From: Sinorhizobium sojae CCBAU 05684
GTDB taxonomy: Bacteria; Pseudomonadota; Alphaproteobacteria; Rhizobiales; Rhizobiaceae
Assembly: GCF_002288525.1 (NCBI RefSeq)
Contig: NZ_CP023067.1
Span: 3,539,001 to 3,603,000, forward strand
Length of the DNA: 64,000 nucleotides
Direction of reading: 5' to 3'
Below the pieces are notes generated by a model that was not told the origin of the DNA, searched no databases, and was given only the letters and a program-made list of their open reading frames with translations. Shown in pieces: positions 27,858 to 36,341 of the stretch; positions within the stretch are counted from its first letter, which is position 1; each line of letters opens with the position of its first letter. Made by a program: the position numbers and the translations under genes.

Positions 27858-29564
27858 ATGTCTGCAACCACCCCCACCCGTGATGATTTCGCAGCGCTTC
27901 TGGAAGAGTCCTTCGCCAAGACGGACCTCGCCGAAGGCTATGTCGCCAAGGGCGTCATCACGGCCATCGAAAAGGACGTCGCCATCGTCGACGTCGGCCT
28001 TAAGGTCGAAGGCCGCGTGCCGCTGAAGGAATTCGGCGCCAAGGCCAAGGACGGCTCGCTCAAGGTCGGCGACGAGGTCGAAGTTTACGTTGAGCGCATC
28101 GAAAACGCGCTCGGCGAAGCCGTGCTCTCGCGCGAGAAGGCTCGCCGCGAGGAAAGCTGGCAGCGCCTGGAAGTGAAGTTCGAAGCCGGCGAGCGCGTCG
28201 AAGGCATCATCTTCAACCAGGTCAAGGGCGGCTTCACCGTCGATCTCGACGGCGCCGTCGCCTTCCTGCCGCGTTCGCAGGTCGACATCCGTCCGATCCG
28301 CGACGTGACCCCGCTGATGCACAACCCGCAGCCCTTCGAAATCCTGAAGATGGACAAGCGCCGCGGCAACATCGTCGTTTCGCGCCGCACGGTTCTCGAA
28401 GAGTCCCGCGCCGAGCAGCGTTCTGAAATCGTTCAGAACCTCGAGGAAGGCCAGGTTGTCGAAGGCGTCGTCAAGAACATCACCGATTACGGTGCATTCG
28501 TCGACCTCGGCGGCATCGACGGCCTGCTGCACGTCACCGACATGGCATGGCGCCGCGTCAACCATCCGTCGGAGATCCTGAGCATCGGCCAGCAGGTCAA
28601 GGTTCAGATCATCCGCATCAACCAGGAAACCCACCGCATCTCGCTCGGCATGAAGCAGCTCGAGTCCGATCCGTGGGATGGCATCGGTGCGAAGTATCCG
28701 GTCGGCAAGAAGATCACCGGTACGGTCACGAACATCACCGACTACGGTGCGTTCGTCGAGTTGGAGCCGGGCATCGAAGGCCTGATCCACATCTCCGAAA
28801 TGTCCTGGACCAAGAAGAACGTCCATCCCGGCAAGATCCTGTCCACCAGCCAGGAAGTCGACGTGGTCGTTCTCGAAGTCGATCCGGCCAAGCGCCGCAT
28901 CTCGCTCGGCCTCAAGCAGACGCTCGAGAATCCGTGGCAGGCATTCGCCCATAGCCATCCGGCCGGCACCGAAGTCGAAGGCGAAGTCAAGAACAAGACC
29001 GAATTCGGCCTGTTCATCGGCCTTGACGGCGATGTTGACGGCATGGTGCACCTTTCCGACCTCGACTGGAACCGTCCGGGCGAGCAGGTCATCGAGGAAT
29101 ACAACAAGGGCGATGTCGTCCGTGCTGTCGTTCTCGATGTGGACGTCGACAAGGAGCGCATTTCGCTCGGTATCAAGCAGCTCGGCAAGGACTCCGTCGG
29201 TGAAGCTGCCGCTTCCGGCGAACTGCGCAAGAATGCCGTCGTTTCGGCCGAGGTCATCGGCGTCAACGATGGCGGCATCGAGGTGAAGCTCGTCAACCAC
29301 GAGGACATCATCGCCTTCATCCGCCGCGCCGATCTCTCGCGTGACCGCGACGAGCAGCGTCCGGAGCGCTTCTCGGTTGGCCAGACGGTCGACGCCCGCG
29401 TCACCAACTTCTCCAAGAAGGACCGCAAGATCCAGCTGTCGATCAAGGCTCTGGAAATCGCGGAGGAGAAGGAAGCCGTCGCTCAGTTCGGTTCGTCCGA
29501 CTCCGGCGCTTCGCTCGGCGACATCCTGGGCGCAGCGCTCAAGAACCGCCAGAGCAACGAGTAG
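27858..29564 (+). CDS. rpsA: 30S ribosomal protein S1
   Basis: The 568-residue protein begins MSATTPTRDDFAALLEESFA, behind CAGGAG, and contains six S1 motifs, e.g. GVVKNITDYGAFVDLGGIDG and GTVTNITDYGAFVELEPGIE. S1 binds mRNA on the 30S subunit and is needed for translation of most structured messages. The length and repeat number are standard for alphaproteobacteria. It follows aroA-cmk and ends at a good terminator. Confidence 0.97.
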   Translation: MSATTPTRDDFAALLEESFAKTDLAEGYVAKGVITAIEKDVAIVDVGLKVEGRVPLKEFGAKAKDGSLKVGDEVEVYVERIENALGEAVLSREKARREESWQRLEVKFEAGERVEGIIFNQVKGGFTVDLDGAVAFLPRSQVDIRPIRDVTPLMHNPQPFEILKMDKRRGNIVVSRRTVLEESRAEQRSEIVQNLEEGQVVEGVVKNITDYGAFVDLGGIDGLLHVTDMAWRRVNHPSEILSIGQQVKVQIIRINQETHRISLGMKQLESDPWDGIGAKYPVGKKITGTVTNITDYGAFVELEPGIEGLIHISEMSWTKKNVHPGKILSTSQEVDVVVLEVDPAKRRISLGLKQTLENPWQAFAHSHPAGTEVEGEVKNKTEFGLFIGLDGDVDGMVHLSDLDWNRPGEQVIEEYNKGDVVRAVVLDVDVDKERISLGIKQLGKDSVGEAAASGELRKNAVVSAEVIGVNDGGIEVKLVNHEDIIAFIRRADLSRDRDEQRPERFSVGQTVDARVTNFSKKDRKIQLSIKALEIAEEKEAVAQFGSSDSGASLGDILGAALKNRQSNE

Positions 29565-29586
29565 TCATTGCTCTGATAGCAATAGG

Positions 29587-29617
29587 GCCCGCGGAGAGCG
29601 ATTTCCGCGGGCTTTTT
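29587..29617 (+). terminator. Rho-independent terminator after rpsA
   Basis: GCCCGCGGA (29587-29595) pairs perfectly with TCCGCGGGC (29604-29612), then TTTTT (29613-29617). Confidence 0.9.
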
Positions 29618-29705
29618 CCTGCGCGGGACGTGGCCGGTGGATATTTCGGTTGCGATGCGCTTCGAGCGCATCGGCCCGGTGGGGAGTGACCCCAACTGAA
29701 GGCCG

Positions 29706-31277
29706 TTAGCCGAGACCGCCGAGCTTTCTGTAGAGATCATAGGGATCGGCCGCGTCCAGCTCCTCTTCCAGCGGATCGTCCTCGCCGCGCTGCCGCGCCT
29801 CCTCGCCCTCGCCGCCATCCTCCGCTCCGGCTTCGGCATCCTCGTTGTTCTCGTCCTGCGGCTCCTGCTCCCGATCGTCGCTTTCCGCCTCCGGCTGGGC
29901 TGGCGGGTACGGGACGAGTGCAAAGGGGATGATTTCTTTCGGAAGCCCGCTGTCGACGAGGAGGGCGATCGCCTGCTGCATGGACGGATCCTCGGCCGCC
30001 TGCCGCGGGCGCTGCGTGTTGGAGACGCTGCCCGGTTCGGGGGCGTCCGGCGGGTCCGCGGCAGCGGGATCGGCGGAAGGTTCGGCGCCTGTCATCGTGC
30101 TTCGCGGCCGAAAAGCCGCATCTCTCGGCTGTACCGGAGCGGAGAGATCCCGTGACGACAGCCGTACATCGCCGAGGGCCTCCGGCGGTTCCGAACGCAC
30201 GCCCATCGTCGGCTTGTGCAAGTCGCCGGGGCCGTCGGCCGCAAGCGCCTTGATAGCATCGCCGAGAGTGCGCGAGGCGGCTGCGGTTTCATTCCGCGTG
30301 GCGGCCTGCCGCGCCTGTTGCCGGTCGCCTTCTCCCTTGGCGCGCGGCGGCCCGTAGGTACCGTCGGAGTCCAGCCCGTCGGGACCTTCTTCCGGCGCTC
30401 GCTCTGCCCCGCCGCGTCGCACCTGATCCGAATTCGCTTCGCCCTCTGCGGGCGGATCGGAGCCCGATGTATCGCCTGCGGCTGGCACCGCTGCCTGCTC
30501 GCTTTTCTGAGCGGACGCCCGCGGCGCGCCGGCTTCGGCTTCGCCGGGCAATGTCCTGTGCGCCGTTTCGATTGTGCCGTCTTCGAACGGGGTGGGCGCG
30601 GCTTCTGCCGCCGCCGGATTGCGCGTTTCGGTCGGAGCCTGGCGGCTCTCGCCGACATTTTCGGCCTTGCGAGTGTCCGCGCGCGCTGCGTCCGGCCTTG
30701 CCTCGGGCCGATCATCGATCGCCGGTTCGATCGCCGCGGCCTCGCCGTCGGCGTCGAAGGCCCTTTTTAGCATCGCCTGCAGCATCGCCGCGTCGGCCGA
30801 TGTCGGTGCCAGCGCAGCGGGGTTCTGCAGTGGCGCCGACGCCGACAGGGGCAGGTTGCGAAACACAGGCCGCTCGGCGGGAAGCGGCGGTGCGGCCCCG
30901 GGCTTGGCCGGCGGCACGGTTCCCGCTTCGCGTGCTGCCGCGGCCAAACGTTGTATCGGATTGCGGGAGAGTTCCTTCTCGACGGAGAGACGCTCGGGTG
31001 CGGGCAAGGACTCGATGAACGCCATCAGGTGCCGAGCGACGGCGCGTCCCTTGTCCTGGGGCAGGAGCGTTGATTTCAGAAGACGAGAAAGATCGTCGAT
31101 CAACCGCGCCACGGCGTCGCGGGAAAGAACCTGCTCGCCGGAAAGGTGACGGGCGAGCGCATCGACGATCTTCTGGACCGTCTCTGTCCGCTGGCCCACG
31201 GCCGGCAGCGAACGGCGAACGCCCTGGGCGGCGTCATCGCCCGGGCCGGTCGCGTTCCTGATCGTGACAATGGGCAT
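29706..31277 (-). CDS. Hypothetical protein, largely disordered, Pro/Ala/Glu-rich
   Basis: This 523-residue frame has codon-position composition like its neighbours and a sensible ATG (MPIVTIRNATGPGDDAAQGV). Only the first ~130 residues look ordered, with amphipathic helices such as ETVQKIVDALARHLSGEQVL and RLIDDLSRLLKSTLLPQDKG. Residues ~130-430 are low-complexity Ala/Pro/Glu/Arg. Residues 425-460 (QQAIALLVDSGLPKEIIPFA) look ordered again, and the end is very acidic with a short YDLYRKLGGLG tail. I do not recognise the family. No signal peptide or membrane segment is present. Confidence 0.65.
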   Translation of the reverse strand: MPIVTIRNATGPGDDAAQGVRRSLPAVGQRTETVQKIVDALARHLSGEQVLSRDAVARLIDDLSRLLKSTLLPQDKGRAVARHLMAFIESLPAPERLSVEKELSRNPIQRLAAAAREAGTVPPAKPGAAPPLPAERPVFRNLPLSASAPLQNPAALAPTSADAAMLQAMLKRAFDADGEAAAIEPAIDDRPEARPDAARADTRKAENVGESRQAPTETRNPAAAEAAPTPFEDGTIETAHRTLPGEAEAGAPRASAQKSEQAAVPAAGDTSGSDPPAEGEANSDQVRRGGAERAPEEGPDGLDSDGTYGPPRAKGEGDRQQARQAATRNETAAASRTLGDAIKALAADGPGDLHKPTMGVRSEPPEALGDVRLSSRDLSAPVQPRDAAFRPRSTMTGAEPSADPAAADPPDAPEPGSVSNTQRPRQAAEDPSMQQAIALLVDSGLPKEIIPFALVPYPPAQPEAESDDREQEPQDENNEDAEAGAEDGGEGEEARQRGEDDPLEEELDAADPYDLYRKLGGLG

Positions 31278-31370
31278 CAGCGTCTAGTCTCCAAGCGCGC
31301 GGCGATCTCGAGTCGAGCTGTGCTCGCCGCCGCGATTTCAGGCCGTCGGAGGGGCGCCTCATGCGCTGGG

Positions 31371-31423
31371 TTGCTGTATGTCTTGTCCTTGAATAGAGGT
31401 CGGTTTCAAGGGACTAGCAGTAG
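31371..31423. repeat. RIME-type repeat fragment
   Basis: GCTGTATGTCTTGTCCTTGA...TTTCAAGGGACTAGCAGTAG matches the A/T-rich hairpin module found at 55229-55279 (GCATGTCCTCGTCCTTGAAA...). It lies in the 328-base gap 31278-31605; the rest of that gap shows no gene. Confidence 0.6.
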
Positions 31424-31605
31424 CCCGCATGGGTACGAAGCGGGCTTGTATTTGGGCATGATCGCCAAAAATAGGCTGAAGAAGTTTATGAAGCGTTAAC
31501 CCTGTTGCGGGCGGTCGGGGCTGCCCTTGCACGGGAACTCGTCCCGGTCCATTCTGCCCGACGAGACATGCAGCCCGATCCAAGCGCGCCTTGATGGAGC
31601 CGCCG

Positions 31606-31938
31606 ATGACAGTCCGCCCGCCGCAATCGCTCAGCCGTCACGGGACCGCCGGCAGCGGCCTCAACGTCTTCGAATACGAGCTGATGGCGGAGCGCGCCGA
31701 CGCGCTCGGCCGTCACGGACTGAAGGTCGAGAAGGCGATCGCGGCGCTGAACGGCTTCGACGGGGGAACGCAGCAGCCGGAGGAGCGCCAGCGGCTGCTC
31801 GACGAAGCCGCCGATGCGGTCTGGGCCTTCCTGATCCAGCGCGAGATCTGCGGCTTCCGCGACAGCCGCGACGCCGTTTGCCGCTATGGTATCCCAAAGG
31901 AGGTCATGGCGCGCCTGGGCATCGTCCGAAAACGATAG
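31606..31938 (+). CDS. Conserved small protein, function unknown (possibly DUF6665)
   Basis: The 110-residue product starts at ATG 31606 with GGAG six bases upstream, preferred over ATG 31594. It contains LNVFEYELMAERADALGRHG, then KVEKAIAALNGFD, and EAADAVWAFLIQREICGFRD ahead of YGIPKEVMARLGIVRKR. It is a mainly helical soluble protein. I associate the pattern with small rhizobial DUF6665-type proteins but with low certainty. No partner gene is adjacent. Confidence 0.7.
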   Translation: MTVRPPQSLSRHGTAGSGLNVFEYELMAERADALGRHGLKVEKAIAALNGFDGGTQQPEERQRLLDEAADAVWAFLIQREICGFRDSRDAVCRYGIPKEVMARLGIVRKR

Positions 31939-31984
31939 TCTCGGGCCGAGCGTCCCCCGCAACGGATCTCCGGACTGCAGCAGG

Positions 31985-32090
31985 CTATACGGCGCCGCGC
32001 GTCTTTCAGACGCGCGAAGATCGCTGTAACGCCTTGAGTCTGGGCACCGAACTTTTCGAAGATCGGTTCCGATTTTCGGGCCGATGCGCT
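31985..32090 (+). repeat. RIME-type palindromic repeat, complete copy
   Basis: CTATACGGCGCCGCGCGTCT...AGACGCGCGAAGATCGCTGT, linker, then CGAAGATCGG/CCGATTTTCG hairpin and GATGCGCTA. Its last bases (CTA at 32089-32091) encode the stop codon of the BA14K gene on the opposite strand. Confidence 0.85.
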
Positions 32091-32610
32091 AACGATACGG
32101 CGAGTAGCAGACCCTGTAGAGACCGCTATAGGCCAGATACCGGTTGGTCGCCGGATTGTAGGAGCGATAGCGCGACAGGCACCAGTTCACATGCGCGCTA
32201 TAGCCCCGCCGGACATAGCCGGGACGGTAATGGCGATAGCCGTAATCGGGACGGAAATAGCGGTAGCTATAGTAGCCGGGACCGTAGTAGCGGGGGCCGA
32301 AATAATATCGATTCCCATAATAGTGGCGGCCCGGATAGTAGCCGGGACCCGTCCCGAAATAGATGCTGATGCCCGAGCGCCTCGGATAATAGCCGCGACC
32401 CCAGCCGCCGTAATGGCCCGACCACGGGCGATGGTAGCGCGGGCCCCAGCCATAATAGGATCCACGGTGGCGCACGGGCTCAATATCCCCCGCCGCCGTG
32501 GGCGCTATGTCCAGCGCCGGGCGCGGCATGGCCTTGGCAGGCGCTGCAGGAGGGATTACGGAGGTGGCCGCCAATGCGCAGCTCAAAACGAAATTGCGAA
32601 ACCCCGTCAT
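32089..32610 (-). CDS. BA14K family lectin-like secreted protein
   Basis: The 173-residue protein has a signal peptide (MTGFRNFVLSCALAATSVIP, then PAAPAKA). A Tyr/Gly/Arg-rich middle region follows (YYGWGPRYHRP, GRHYYGNRYYFGPRYY). The C-terminal BA14K motif is HVNWCLSRYRSYNPATNRYL with CYSPYR, including the two conserved Cys. Brucella BA14K is an immunoreactive protein with lectin-like activity. The start at 32610 is chosen for the signal peptide. The TAG stop lies in the end of a RIME repeat. Confidence 0.85.
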   Translation of the reverse strand: MTGFRNFVLSCALAATSVIPPAAPAKAMPRPALDIAPTAAGDIEPVRHRGSYYGWGPRYHRPWSGHYGGWGRGYYPRRSGISIYFGTGPGYYPGRHYYGNRYYFGPRYYGPGYYSYRYFRPDYGYRHYRPGYVRRGYSAHVNWCLSRYRSYNPATNRYLAYSGLYRVCYSPYR

Positions 32611-32874
32611 CTTGTCCTCACTTTCCGAAAGTCGTCCTTTCCGGTTGCTGTCCCCTCTGTTCAGGTTTATGCCCAACGCCGGGGGGCGCATCTGCATCGC
32701 CGGATTTCCGCGCCGGTCAGCGTTCATCAAGCATGCGCCCCTTGAGCGGCGATGTCACTGAATTTCTTCATCTATCGCGCCAGGCATGGCCCCCACCGGC
32801 GAAGCGCCTTCACTCGCCCGCAGGATTTTGTCCCGGCTTTTTCGCCTTCCGACACGAAAACTTCAAAATGCCTG

Positions 32875-32902
32875 TTGACACTTCAGGCCGGGCCTTTTAC
32901 AT
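32875..32902 (+). promoter_or_regulatory. Promoter of tRNA-Leu
   Basis: TTGACA (32875-32880), a 16-base spacer and TTACAT (32897-32902) lie just before the tRNA, giving a start near 32909, five bases upstream of the mature 5' end. Confidence 0.75.
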
Positions 32903-32913
32903 GCCGGTCCGTC

Positions 32914-32998
32914 GCCCAGATGGCGGAATTGGTAGACGCGCAGGTTTCAGGTACCTGTGCCGCGAGGCGTGGAGGTTCGAGTCCTCTTCTGGGCACCA
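32914..32998 (+). tRNA. tRNA-Leu, anticodon CAG
   Basis: An 85-base class II tRNA: acceptor GCCCAGA/TCTGGGC, D loop with AATTGGTAGACGC, anticodon arm CAGGT-TTCAGGT-ACCTG (anticodon CAG), a long variable arm (GCCGCGAGGC), T arm GGTTCGAGTCC, and an encoded CCA. Confidence 0.97.
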
Positions 32999-33040
32999 AA
33001 TTCCTTTCAGATTGTTTCGCACGATCATGAACTGCAGAAA

Positions 33041-33062
33041 AAGCCCGGTTTGCCGGGCTTTT
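33041..33062 (+). terminator. Terminator after tRNA-Leu
   Basis: AAGCCCGG (33041-33048), loop TTTG, CCGGGCTT (33053-33060), then TT, preceded by a run of A. It can also work on the opposite strand. Confidence 0.85.
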
Positions 33063-33215
33063 CGCATTTGAGGACCCCGGCGCACGCAAGCCACCGTGCC
33101 CGCCCGAGGGGCGATCACCGGCATTGCCGCCACGGCCTCCTAAACGTCAAGCGTCCTTGGCGGCGGCGCTTGCGAGGATCGTCGTGCCGTGGTCCTTGTT
33201 CATGCCTTCGAGCCT

Positions 33216-34247
33216 TCAGTTGACCGTGACCGGCCGCGAGCGCATCCGCCTGACCGTCTCCCGCTCTGCCCGTTTGCAGCGCATCGGCGGCAGGTCGCGA
33301 TCCATCAACTCCATGTCCTCGAGCACCATGTCGCCCATCTTTCTGAAAGCGACGTCGAGCGCGCCCGCGCGATGCGCCGAGCGTAGGAAACCCGGAAGCA
33401 GGCGGACCTCATGGTCGAGCGGCAGCGGTTCTTCCGGAAAGACGTCGCTCGCCGCCAGGATGTGGCCACGCTCGACTGCCGCAACGAGCGCGTCGAAGTC
33501 GACGACGCCGGCGCGGCTGAGGAGAATGAAGGCGGCGCCGCGGCGCATCTTCGCGAAGGCATCGGCGCCGAGCAAACCCTCATTCTCGCTCGTCACGGCG
33601 GCGACCACGAAGACGAAATCGCTTTGCGTCAGCACCGTTTCCAGCGGAGCCGGCTCGACGCCGCTGTCCTTGAGGAGGGAGGCCGGCAGCCAGGGGTCAT
33701 AAGCGCGGATCCTGGCGTGAAATCCGGAGAGCACACGGTTCAAAGCTCGTCCGAGGTCACCGAAGCCGATGATGCCGATCTCCGAACCGGAAAGGAGCCG
33801 CGCCGAGCGGTTGCTTTCGCCGCCCCAGAGCTCGCGCCCATCGCGGAAGGCCAGATCGGCATCGACGATGCCGCGGGCGAGATTGAGCGCCATTGCGAGC
33901 CCAAGTTCCGCCACCGGCTCCGCGAAGACCTGCCCCGTCGTCAGCACATGGATGCCGCGGCGGAAAAGCACCTCATAGGGCATGTTGTCGAGGAGATTGC
34001 TTTCGACGTTGAGGATCGCCCGCAAACGTGGCAGGCGCTGGAGGGTGTCCTCGTCCAAGGGCGGCTGGCCGATGATGTAGCGCGCCTCGCCGAGCGTCTC
34101 GTCGCCGAGCCCGGCAATGTCCTCAGGATCTGCTTCGACCACACGATAGCGGCGGTGGAGCAGGGCAAGGGCCGTGGGCGTGAAGATCAGATCGAGCGTA
34201 CGCGGCGCGGGCGCGCTGATGACGAGTGGCCGGTGCATCTCCGTCAT
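33216..34247 (-). CDS. D-isomer-specific 2-hydroxyacid dehydrogenase family protein
   Basis: The 343-residue protein (ATG 34247 behind GGAGGAG) shows a Rossmann motif GSEIGIIGFGDLGRALNRVL and catalytic-domain elements FILLSRAGVVDFDALVAAVE and ASDVFPEEPLP. The His of the catalytic triad is likely in LRSAHRAGALD. Family members oxidise or reduce D-2-hydroxyacids with NAD(P); the substrate cannot be read from sequence. Vitamin and sugar-acid catabolic genes are often its partners, but here it stands alone. Confidence 0.88.
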   Translation of the reverse strand: MTEMHRPLVISAPAPRTLDLIFTPTALALLHRRYRVVEADPEDIAGLGDETLGEARYIIGQPPLDEDTLQRLPRLRAILNVESNLLDNMPYEVLFRRGIHVLTTGQVFAEPVAELGLAMALNLARGIVDADLAFRDGRELWGGESNRSARLLSGSEIGIIGFGDLGRALNRVLSGFHARIRAYDPWLPASLLKDSGVEPAPLETVLTQSDFVFVVAAVTSENEGLLGADAFAKMRRGAAFILLSRAGVVDFDALVAAVERGHILAASDVFPEEPLPLDHEVRLLPGFLRSAHRAGALDVAFRKMGDMVLEDMELMDRDLPPMRCKRAERETVRRMRSRPVTVN

Positions 34248-34330
34248 GTTTCTCCTCCCGATCGGCTGCGGGAACGGCAAACCGCTTCATCTTTGCAGGA
34301 GGAGGCGACCCTTGCCAAGGCGGCTTCGGC

Positions 34331-34660
34331 TCAATAGTTCAGCCCGCGTTTCTGCCGCTCGAGCGACGGCGGCAGCCGACCGCTCTGGAAGACCGGGCCG
34401 TCGCCCTTGCGGCAGCGGTAGATGGTTTCGTAGCGGGGCCGGCCGCTGGATGGCTCGAACGGCCCGTAACGGTCGACGAAAACCTGCTCGCAGACCACGT
34501 CGTCGCCTTGCCTGAGCGGATTGAGCGGCTGCACGCCGGGAAGGTCGCGAAATGCCTGTGCAAGCTGCAGCGTCGCCCCGTCCGCCCAGCCTGGCTGGGA
34601 CGAGAGACCGAGAAGCAGGGCGGTGAGAGGAAGCGCCGAGGCGGAGCGAAACCTGATCAT
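34331..34660 (-). CDS. Hypothetical secreted protein
   Basis: The 109-residue frame starts at ATG 34660 (MIRFRSASALPLTALLLGLS) with a signal peptide ending near QPGWADG. The mature part has two Cys (VVCEQVFVDRYGPF, YETIYRCRKGDG) that could form a disulphide. I do not recognise a family. It is divergent from the RNase D gene. Confidence 0.7.
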   Translation of the reverse strand: MIRFRSASALPLTALLLGLSSQPGWADGATLQLAQAFRDLPGVQPLNPLRQGDDVVCEQVFVDRYGPFEPSSGRPRYETIYRCRKGDGPVFQSGRLPPSLERQKRGLNY

Positions 34661-34779
34661 GCTTGAGGACTTTTCCGGCAGGGGGCCGGCGGATTCGACG
34701 CCGACGCGAGAGGAACGGTATCGCGGCCTCCAAACTTGCGCTATAGGCCAACGACGTTGAAGGCATTTGGGGATTTTCG

Positions 34780-35406
34780 ATGGCAAATACAATAAGGTTC
34801 CACGAAGGCGATATTTCCGCGGCGGATGCCGCCCGCTACACGGGTGCGATCGCGATCGACACGGAAACGCTGGGCCTTGTCCCCCGCCGCGACCGCCTTT
34901 GCGTCGTGCAACTCTCTCCGGGCGACGGTAGCGCCGACGTGATCCGCATCGCCGCCGGCCAGAGGCAAGCGCCGAACCTCATGGCGATGCTCGCCGATCC
35001 CACCCACCAGAAGATCTTTCACTTCGGCCGCTTCGATATCGCAGTGCTGTTCCACACCTTCGGCGTCACGGCGGCGCCGGTCTTCTGCACCAAGATCGCT
35101 TCGCGGCTGACCCGCACCTATACGGATCGGCACGGGCTCAAGGACAATCTCAAGGAACTGCTCGACGTCGATATTTCCAAGCAGCAGCAGTCGTCCGATT
35201 GGGCCGCCGAAATCCTCTCGCCGGCGCAGCTCGAATATGCGGCTTCCGACGTGCTCTATCTGCATGCGCTGCGTGACAAGCTGACCGAGCGCCTTCTGCG
35301 CGACGGCCGCATGGAGCATGCCGAAGCCTGCTTCGCCTTCTTGCCGACACGTGCCAAGCTCGACCTGCTCGGTTGGGAAGAGACCGACATATTTGCCCAT
35401 AGCTGA
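34780..35406 (+). CDS. rnd: Ribonuclease D, short form (DEDDy exonuclease)
   Basis: The 208-residue protein has all DEDDy motifs: DTETLG (Exo I), FHFGRFDIAVL (Exo II) and YAASDVLYLHAL (Exo III, with Tyr and Asp). RNase D trims tRNA and other RNA 3' ends. E. coli RNase D is about 375 residues with HRDC domains; this one stops after the exonuclease domain, as in many rhizobia, so it is probably a natural short form and not a truncation. Confidence 0.88.
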   Translation: MANTIRFHEGDISAADAARYTGAIAIDTETLGLVPRRDRLCVVQLSPGDGSADVIRIAAGQRQAPNLMAMLADPTHQKIFHFGRFDIAVLFHTFGVTAAPVFCTKIASRLTRTYTDRHGLKDNLKELLDVDISKQQQSSDWAAEILSPAQLEYAASDVLYLHALRDKLTERLLRDGRMEHAEACFAFLPTRAKLDLLGWEETDIFAHS

Positions 35407-35418
35407 GAGTGCGGCTGC

Positions 35419-35832
35419 TCAGGGCGTCAGCCACAGAAGCGCGGCATAGCGCGCCGCCTTGCCGATCGTCACATAGGCGAGAAAGACGGCGAGCGGCGTC
35501 CGCAGCAAGCCGGCGGCCAAGGTCAGCGGATCGCCGATGATCGGAAGCCAGGAGAAAAGCAGCACCGGCTGTCCGTAGCGGGTAAACAGCGTCTCGGCCT
35601 TCCGCCGGGCGGGCGGTGACACGGGAAACCACTTTCGGTCCTCGAAACGCACGAAGTATCGGCCAAGCGCGAAGTTGACGAGCGCGCCGAGCACATTGCC
35701 GGACGTTGCCGCGAGAAAGAGTGCTGTCCGGCTCGTTTCGGCCGTAAGCGCCGCGGCGACGACCGCCGCTTCCGACAGGCCGAACAACAGGGTTGCGGAG
35801 AGAAAGGCGGCGCCGAAGACGCCCGCCAGCAT
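35419..35832 (-). CDS. YqaA family membrane protein
   Basis: The 137-residue protein has about four hydrophobic segments and the YqaA/SNARE-associated pattern ATSGNVLGALVNFALGRYF, RYGQPVLLFSWLPIIGDPLT and AYVTIGKAARYAALL. It is related to DedA-type membrane proteins. The exact role is unknown. It converges with rnd (12-base gap) and is followed on the same strand by the SelT/W/H-like gene upstream. Confidence 0.85.
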   Translation of the reverse strand: MLAGVFGAAFLSATLLFGLSEAAVVAAALTAETSRTALFLAATSGNVLGALVNFALGRYFVRFEDRKWFPVSPPARRKAETLFTRYGQPVLLFSWLPIIGDPLTLAAGLLRTPLAVFLAYVTIGKAARYAALLWLTP

Positions 35833-35846
35833 ACCGGGATCCAGCG

Positions 35847-36128
35847 TCAGCTCCTGTCGACGTGGCCGAGATCGCGCTCGGGCTCGATCACGTCGCGGAT
35901 TCGCTGCTTCAGTTCCTTCGGGCCGGGAAAGCCGCCGTCGCGCTTGCGCTCCCAGACGAGCTCGCCATCGACGCGGATCTCGAAATTGCCGCCGGTGCCG
36001 GGGATCAGCGCCACCTCACCGAGCGTGTCGGCAAAGGTCGAGAGCAACTCCTGCGCCATCCAACCGGCCCTGAGCAACCAGTTGCACTGGGTGCAATAGA
36101 GAATCGTGACGCGCGGCTTTTCCCTCAT
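35847..36128 (-). CDS. SelT/SelW/SelH (Rdx) family thioredoxin-like protein
   Basis: The 93-residue protein begins MREKPRVTILYCTQCNWLLR, the Rdx-type CxxC motif, and continues with ELLSTFADTLGEVALIPGTG and FEIRVDGELVWERKRDGGFP. In selenoprotein homologues the second Cys is selenocysteine; here both codons are ordinary Cys. A redox role is inferred. It is 14 bases from the yqaA-like gene and probably cotranscribed with it. Confidence 0.88.
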   Translation of the reverse strand: MREKPRVTILYCTQCNWLLRAGWMAQELLSTFADTLGEVALIPGTGGNFEIRVDGELVWERKRDGGFPGPKELKQRIRDVIEPERDLGHVDRS

Positions 36129-36171
36129 CGAAACAGGTCCCTCATGATGCTGGCGGCACCATAGCGCATCG

Positions 36172-36219
36172 GTCGAAAATCGGAACCGATTTCGGCAATG
36201 CGCAGATTCAAAGAGTTAC
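36172..36219. repeat. RIME-type repeat fragment
   Basis: TAGCGCATCGGTCGAAAATCG...CGATTTCGGCAATGCGCAGA is the GCGCTA-ended hairpin module in inverted orientation (compare 12430-12464). It lies in the gap before the DoxX gene. Confidence 0.65.
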
Positions 36220-36341
36220 CATCGGACCGGACGCTTCACACAAATGTCAACTGAAGCAGTCATGATTTTTTCGGGCGCCCCTTGCCTTCCAGGCGCTGCG
36301 TGGCAAGAGATCTCGCATTGCAAATCCTAAGAGAGGGACCA

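Noticed and set aside
27771-29300. 509-residue minus-strand open frame opposite rpsA
   Set aside because: Mirrors the S1 repeat pattern of rpsA; explained by antisense codon bias.
34780-35406. Truncated RNase D
   Set aside because: All three DEDDy motifs are intact and the ending is clean; the lack of HRDC domains is normal for short alphaproteobacterial RNase D.
35847-36128. Possible selenocysteine in the SelT/W/H-like protein
   Set aside because: The motif is encoded as two ordinary Cys codons (CTQC) with no in-frame TGA and no SECIS-like hairpin in view.
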